Source: Protopterus annectens (lineage: Eukaryota; Chordata; Ceratodontiformes; Protopteridae). From it: a stretch of DNA of 64,000 nucleotides. The stretch lies in assembly GCF_019279795.1 (NCBI RefSeq), contig NC_056727.1:1205131356-1205195355 (forward strand). Direction: 5' to 3'. Every line of letters begins with the position of its first letter. Position 1 is the stretch's first letter. The notes beneath the pieces were generated by a model. That model ran no database searches. It saw only the letters and a list, made by a program, of their open reading frames with translations, and was not told the origin of the DNA. Below are positions 58,105 through 64,000 of the stretch, piece after piece. A program made the position numbers and the translations under genes.

Positions 58105-58509
58105 CCTACATCATCTTGCCTTCCTTTAGCAAGTAACCAGGGAAGAGTAGTTGTTTAGATCAGTCAGGAAAAAATAGTGATATTAGTTAAGTACTGTTTT
58201 TCTGTATCTTTGTGAATCTGTTCATGCGCGTTATTTTAATATTTCCTGTGATTAGGACTCTGGTGTTTAAATAGATATGTAGTATTTCCATTCTCTATTA
58301 TTAAATATATTTAAACTTTTCATTGTGGCTGGTCCTTTAGAGAATATTTTAATCTTCAAAAGTGCTTTTATTTGGTGACACTGTGGCTGCTCCTGAAAGC
58401 CTTACTGCATTAGTCAAACACTACCATTTATATTCGTATTAATTTTACTCAGTATAATTGGGTACCCTTGTGCCAGCCTTCCATTGGGTGTGTGTGTGCG
58501 CGCATTTGT
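57241..58509. other. Unassigned stretch with poly-A tract
   Basis: No gene recognised. Contains a run of about 29 A (near 58073-58101) that could be the tail of an unrecognised retroposed insert or simple expansion. Also TA-rich stretches. Confidence 0.45.
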
Positions 58510-58775
58510 GTGTCAGTTGCTTGGAATAGTGACGCAGAGCACTGGTTTCACAGAGGGTGCTGGAGGGCTTGGCTTGGGACACTCGGCTGAGGACTCAACC
58601 CTATAGCTGTACCAGTGGGGAGTCTTACTGGGGGGCCTGGTCTGAGTGTGTTCCCTATGTGCTCTTAAGGGAAATTGTACTTGGTGCAGACAGCTGCATC
58701 TGGAAATACCATGTGCATCTATTTTTGTTCCAAATTAACATCCCTCTCCAGTGCCATGGGTGACTATTGAGGAAC
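58510..58775 (+). repeat. Gypsy LTR fragment, diverged copy of 3165-3470
   Basis: Shares ordered blocks with the minus-strand LTR at 3170-3470: GTGTCAG(T/C)TGCTTGGA, GAGTCTTA(C/T)TGGGG, TGTGCTCTTAA(G/A)GGAAATTG, AGCTGCATCTGGAAATAC, AACATCCCTCTCC. It has no adjacent Gypsy coding region, so it is likely a solo or partial LTR. Confidence 0.75.
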
Positions 58776-59073
58776 ACTACCTGATTTGATGTGGAAGTCT
58801 ACATTTCAGAAATGGAGAAGGCACTGCATAATGAACCTGTCTCCCCCTTGTTTTACTTGCTTACCAATAAAATTTTATACCCCTGGTTTTGGTATTTATG
58901 GCAATACAAGAGAGCCAGGACCAATGGGTCCTTAATGGTATGGAAGGAAAGGCATAGATCTATCTTCAGTCGTTTCTGGTAGTTTAGCAATTTTAAGTCT
59001 GTGATCATATTAGTTAGAAACCTCTGGGGTCTTTCTTGTTGTTTGATGTGTGTAGCAAGATGCATCCCAAAAT

Positions 59074-61196
59074 GTATTTATTTATTTATTTATTTGTTGT
59101 TGACTGGGACAGAGCCCTTTTTCAGAGGAGGCCCAGGGAGAAAAGCTCCAGTGTACAAAAAAGAGATTACAAAGATCAGTAAATATGCAGTACAATGAGA
59201 ATCGATTGTCAGATGCATTTACAATAGTGGAGGCAAGCAAGAGTTAAAAATCACAAACAAAGCTAGTCAGATTCTTATGAAAGTGAACATACACTCAAAG
59301 CAAGAGATAACGTTATAAGAGAATCACATTCTAGATGGGTAGCAGTAGGGGATAGGACAAGCTACAAGGATTTTGGGGAGGGTGGTAGGAGGCGTTAGTG
59401 TTGAGAGATGATGGGAGATGTTAGGATATATAGTTAGCATAATGTGGGTCCAAATATGAATGGTTGGGTAGCCTGTAGAGAGACAGGAAAGATTATTAGC
59501 TTACTGACAGGAGGTAGGCAGGAGAGAGGAGGCCTGCGGTATTAAGGCAGGTGGTGGGTGGCTGGAGTAAGGTGAGAGAAGAGAGATGAAAGGGGGAAAG
59601 GGATGAAAAAAAGGAGGTGAGGGAGGTGTGTAGTGAACCGGATTTATACAAGGTTCAAGGGGGGAGGTTACAGGGGCATATAGTGAGGTGGGTTAAGTAA
59701 TGTTTGAGAGAAAGATCTTGAATGTGTGGGTCTGGGGTATGCTTCTTAAAGTCAAGGGAAGCTTGTTCCAGAGGATGGCTGCAGAGTAACTGTACAAGTT
59801 CTGTCCAGCAGGTTTGTGAATTTGCAGCAGGCATTGATTAGAGCTGCTAAGAGATTGGGTGGGGGTACAGAGTGAGACTAGTGAGGGAAGACTTGGACAG
59901 GAGGAGGGTTTATTGAGAATGGAATGGCTAATGAGGAGTTGGGCAAGTCTGAGGTGGTTTGGAAACTCTAACCAGTGTAGCGACTTGAGGGCCAGACTTG
60001 GTAAGATTTGGATGGCATGTTAACAGCAAATCTGGCCACTGTTATAGATTTAAGTTTGGAGAGCAGTGTAGACTGGAGTTTAGTAAAGATCTGTGAGCTA
60101 CAGAAGATGTTGGGAAGGCGGTATGCGTTGACTAGTGTTATTCTGGATTCAGGGGTGAGGAATGTTTTGTTTCTGTAAAGGAGACCAAGCTTTTGGGGTG
60201 TCTTCTTAATGCAGTGGTGAATGTAAAGATCAAATTTCAGTTGGTCGTCTATGATTACTCCAAGGAGCTTTGTATGGGTTTCTGGAGCTATTAAGGTGTT
60301 GAGTGAGATGGAGAAAGGGGATTTAAGATGAGTGTGATTTTGGGAGAGAGAGTAAGAGTTTTGTTTTTTGGGGGTCGAGTGTGAGCTGATGTTTTGTTAG
60401 CCAGGTTGAGGTTAAATGTTTGTGTGAGGGTTAGTAGTTCAGTTGGGTTGTCAACTATGGATATAATGGTAGTCATCAGCATACTGTACGAGGGATGACT
60501 GGGGACAGGATTTGTGGAGTTCATTGGTAAAGATGTTAAAAAGGAAGGGTCCAAGGATGGATCCCTGTGGAACACCTGTTTTGATGGGGAGGAAGGGGGG
60601 AAGAGGGCAGAGAGCCATTTGACAGATTGGTGCCAATCTAACAGGTAGCTGCTAAACCTGGTGCCAATCTAACAGGTAGCTGCTAAACCAGGTAGCTGCT
60701 AAACCAGGATATAATTGCTTTGGAGAGGTTAAGTTGAGAGAGTTTTGTGAGATGGATTGGATGAGTGTGTCAGTGTCAAAGGCTTTGGACAAATCTAAGA
60801 ATAGGCATGAAATGAGTTTGTTATCTCTGGCTAGGGAGATTGTATTGGTAAAAAGAGATGAGAGCAGTGGAGGTGCTGTGGTGTGGGCGAAAGCCATGTA
60901 GTGTAGAGGTGATCAGGTGGCCTTGTAGGAAGTGGGCCATGATTTGTGTACAGAGAGTGTTCAAGAATTTTGGAGAGGGGAGAAAGTCTAGCAATGGGTC
61001 GAAAGTCTGAGTTCCAAGGAATTGACACCTTTGTGTATAGGTATCGTATAGAATTCTTTCCAAACTGTTGGAACAGTAGATTTGGTGATGGAGCGGTTGA
61101 TTAGGATGGAAACTGGGAATGTTATGTATGGTGCACTGAGTTTTAGGAAGAGAGATAGCAGGTTGTCTGCTGAGGAGGAGCAGGGTTTGAGCTTGA
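59074..61196 (-). mobile_element. L2-like LINE nested in the old CR1 relic
   Basis: RT motifs in the minus strand: HGFRPHHSTSTALISFYQ (near 60900), [34 protein letters not shown] (60580), [15 protein letters not shown] with the YADD box (60470). The 3' end is a run of ATTT repeats on the plus strand (59074-59095), typical of L2-type tails. The 5' end is near 61196. A short TSD of A residues is possible. Inactive. Confidence 0.7.
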
Positions 61197-61199
61197 GAA

Positions 61200-63560
61200 A
61201 AAGGGGCATAGTACTCAATAACTGGTCTAATCAATCCTGAATACGAGACCATGACCTCGATCTGGACACCATTCCTTTGGCAACTACTTGTGACAAGTAA
61301 AAGGACAGACTACTGCTACTACATAATGATCAAGTTCCAACATTCTTCTGGTGTGGGGTGCTCCCTAGGTTGTATGACATGGGGTTGTTTAAAAAATGCA
61401 TCAATGTTGCACTTTTTAGCATTTAATTTGAGCCCATTTTCAGTACATCAGGTATTTACAAGTGTAAAGTCCGGTTAAGGGTTTTGGCATCAAAGGTAAA
61501 CTTGACAATGACTCCCAGTGTACAGTCATGTGCAAACTTGGTCATCTCTGAAGATCAGAAAAAGTAAATGTTGAACAAGAGCGGTCCAAGCACTTAGCCC
61601 TGTGAGATAACACTTGTCTCCTTCAGGCTCTCCTATAAGGCACCATCTATCTGCACCATGTGGATTCTGTCTTTTAGCCAATTCACTAGCCATCTTACTA
61701 CATAGGATTATTTGTAATGCATTAAGCTTACTAACAATGCTAGCATGCAAGATGGAATCAGCCACCTTTGCCAGGTTAAGGTACACCATGTGGACAGCAT
61801 GACCACCATCAACAGCCTGTGTTACCCTTCTGAAGTTAACTAGATTCATTATGCACAATCTACCCTTGACAAAACCAAACTGGCATGGGTTTAATCTGAT
61901 GAGATTTTAAGTTCATCAGGTCAGTTATGTCCCATGGGTATGCGAGAATAAGACTAGTCAAGCCTATAATTCCTGGGGTCAGTGTTGTAGCCATTGCAGT
62001 GGAGTGGAATTGCTGCTGGTGCTGTGCAAACCCTCTGTGACAAAGTCAGTGGCTAAACTCAGGTTAAAGAGTTTGAACAGTGGCTCTGCTTGGCATTGCC
62101 AGAGCTTGCTTATAGATTACTTGTTATTAAACTGCCAGGTATATTATCAGGTTCCACTGGAGAGAGTAATTTTAGTTTTGTAGAACACCTTTACATCTTT
62201 AGTAATTATGTGGGGCAGGTTCTAAGAGTCAGGGATGAGTGGGCTTTGGATAGTTGTCTCCAGGGTAAATTTCACACTGAATTTGTTAGCTAGTATATTA
62301 GCAAGACCTACTGGATTCAGAGTATGTGGCACCATTATGAAGAAGTTCAAAGCACTGGGAATTATTTCTTAAAGTATCTGTAACGGTCCTTAAACTTCAG
62401 ATGCCAATTACATTCATAAACTGATTTAGTATATCCAATAGTATTTTTCAAGTTTTTATTCAATTTTTTGAGATAATCTTTGATATGAGGTCTTTTGATC
62501 TGTTGTATACTTTAAGGAGCTTTCTTTTACTATAGAGATTATTTCTGTTGGTGGATACTAGGGTGATTTTTCAAGCTCCCATTTTATTTAGATCTGGTTG
62601 GGACGGTCCATTAAATACATTTAAGTACCCTTCAAATTCCTTTATGCAGGAGCGGCCCTAGGTAAACTGGTGCCCTAGGCAAAAGAGCTCCATGGTGCCC
62701 CCCCACCACACCACCCAGTCTTCCTGGTCTACATACATCAAATAAATACTGAAAGTGTGCCCCTGCTAGACTGGCCAGCTATGCCTTTATGAAATTAAAT
62801 GTCCTGCCAATGTCAGTGGTGATGCTGCTACAAGTGAATTTTGAAACTTCATAACATTTGAGATCTCTGCATCCAAACTCCTTGAATTCCGAGAAACTGT
62901 TTTCAATAGGTTTAGATATTTGGAAGGCAAAAGTAACTAGTTTATGATCCGATTTAAATATACCAAGAGAGAGTATAAGAATCCACATTCATAAGAACTA
63001 GGTCAATATGTCCTCCAGTGGGTTTGTTAACCTAGACCAGGCAATTTTGTTTATTAAATGTAAACACGATTGAGCATATTCTACATTGGAGGCATAGGTA
63101 CTGGAGTTTGAGGGGTAGATAAGTCTCCCAAAATAATGGATTTCTTGTTCAGAAGGATTTCATCAAGTACATTTAGGAACCTACTTGTTTGGTCAGGTAG
63201 GAAGTTGCATGATTTTTAGGGAACACACAGTGTGTGTCCTGTAATAGGTTATAACCTGATAGTTTGTCATGTTTAGCGAGATTTGGAGTTCAATCATTTC
63301 TGCTTGTGGATCTCTGGGGATGTGGTCCCCAACAAATATGGCTATGCCACAACACATGGTAAGTGCCAAACCCAGGTATGGCATGACTGCTTTCTGAACA
63401 GGCAAAGTTTCATTAACTACACAGACATGGACATGTTCCAAGTACAAGAAAGCCTCAAGTTGGGCAGTTTGTTGAGACTTCTGGCACACAGCAGAGCCAC
63501 CTTAATGTGTCCCTGTTTTGGAACCAATACGTTAGTTACATTGGGATGTTCATTAGCTGA
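61200..63560 (-). pseudogene. Old CR1 endonuclease and RT, degraded
   Basis: VALLCARSLNKLPNLRLS (near 63510) starts the endonuclease, ITYYRT for CYRPP, and KSDHKLVTFAFQISKP (62950) marks the SDH box. RT traces at 61858-61526: NLVNFRRVTQAVDGGHAVHM, YLNLAKVADSILHASIVSKL (for YLDLAKAFDTIPHSGI). Numerous stops. Confidence 0.75.
62647..62783. mobile_element. hAT-like MITE of 137 bp
   Basis: Flanked by exact 8-bp TSDs CCTTTATG (62639-62646 and 62784-62791). The ends are inverted-like: CAGGAGCGGCC at the left, and CATAGCTGGCC when the right end is read inverted. CA termini and an 8-bp TSD fit hAT. No coding capacity. It contains CCCTAGG repeated (62656 and 62673 region). Confidence 0.8.
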
Positions 63561-63660
63561 ACTCTGCCTAAACAAATGCCATATGGGGTAGCAGGGGTTT
63601 TAGCCAGTATGTGGAAGCCCTGGAGAAAGAGGTGCCGGCCACCCTTTATAAAGTGTCACT

Positions 63661-64000
63661 TGTGTGTTGGTACATGAATAAACAAGTCTTTGTGGGTTCT
63701 GTTCAAGCAGCGGTTCTGTTCAAGCTGCTTTATTCTATACAATCATCACTGTAAAGGCTTATTGAATTGACTTAAGTAACTTGTATACAAACGACTGCGA
63801 TCATACATGCTCACTCATTGGCTGCTTCTACAAAATGGCACTAGGGATTGCACATCTGGAATTTATATGTGCAAGCACAGCCACGCATGCTTCTTAGACA
63901 CACACACACATGATGCACTCGGATCTACATCCTCCCTCTGAGAAATAGATCATGCAATTTGTCATGAGATTTAGCATGCAAAAATCACAATCTAGACATG
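63661..64000. other. Unassigned window end
   Basis: Includes a possible polyadenylation signal AATAAA near 63678, a repeated GGTTCTGTTCAAGC motif (63698 and 63712) and a CA run near 63899-63910. It could be part of an LTR cut by the window end. Not assigned. Confidence 0.35.

Larger units (their letters stand above)
58790..63660 (-). mobile_element. Old CR1 LINE relic, split by an L2-like LINE and carrying a MITE
   Basis: Minus-strand pieces in CR1 order: endonuclease near 63530-62780, RT near 61860-61200, then, after a nested L2-like LINE (59074-61196), the C-terminal QQERPQRFLTNMITDLKL block at 59065-58853. The frame LIRPVIEYYAPF at 61250 resumes at 59075 with DAMHLATHIKQQERPQ. Diverged from the young copies. 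Confidence 0.8.

Noticed and set aside
63661..64000. A solo LTR at the window end
   Set aside because: AATAAA and a repeated GGTTCTGTTCAAGC are suggestive, but no boundaries or second copy were found.

Overview
This window looks like intergenic or intronic DNA from a large, repeat-rich vertebrate nuclear genome. No host exon, rRNA or functional tRNA gene could be supported. Most of the 64 kb is transposable elements, many nested in one another: CR1-clade and L2-like LINEs, DIRS-type tyrosine-recombinase retrotransposons, Penelope-like elements (PLEs), a Ty3/Gypsy element, a Tc1/mariner transposon, hAT-type MITEs and a tRNA-derived SINE. DIRS, PLE, CR1, L2 and Gypsy together suggest an amphibian (caecilian or salamander) or a lungfish, but the species is inference. 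Almost every coding region is broken, so the CDS-like entries are pseudogenes.

Layout. 1-3524 (-): Ty3/Gypsy element with gag, protease and integrase and a remnant 5' LTR; its left end is outside the window. 3527-5048: Tc1-like transposon with inverted repeats and TA flanks. 5051-12420 (-): nearly full-length CR1 copy A, with ORF1 (zinc-ribbon-like plus SGNH esterase), ORF2 (endonuclease-RT) and a tandemly repeated 5' region; a PLE (6425-8803) is inserted in it with a 20-bp target-site duplication (TSD). 12421-17150: unassigned DNA and older CR1 relics. 17155-20405 (+): CR1 copy B, carrying a 219-bp PLE remnant with a 17-bp TSD. 20440-22774: old CR1 pieces and a PLE remnant made only of inverted terminal repeats with a 14-bp TSD. 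23803-23938: tRNA-SINE. 25258-30286 (+): DIRS copy 1. 30287-35850 (-): CR1 copy C, a tandem of two partial copies. 35850-40300: unassigned. 40300-46210: L2-like LINE (-) containing a hAT-like MITE, which contains DIRS copy 2. 46719-46914: a strong foldback. 50009-53847 (+): CR1 copy D. 55545-57240 (+): very old CR1 relic. 58510-58775: second copy of the Gypsy LTR. 58790-63660 (-): old CR1 relic split by an L2-like LINE and carrying a 137-bp hAT MITE.

How the parts relate. The CR1 family supplies both young copies (A-D) and a graveyard of diverged ones. A tRNA-SINE shares its 3' tail with an older CR1 subfamily, as expected if CR1 machinery mobilised it. All three PLE insertions carry hammerhead-ribozyme-like cores. 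DIRS copy 2 keeps the split inverted repeats and internal complementary region of the DIRS replication model, and its own ends predict that region base by base. The nesting gives relative ages: the L2 LINE is older than its hAT MITE, which is older than DIRS copy 2; CR1 copies A and B are older than their PLE insertions.
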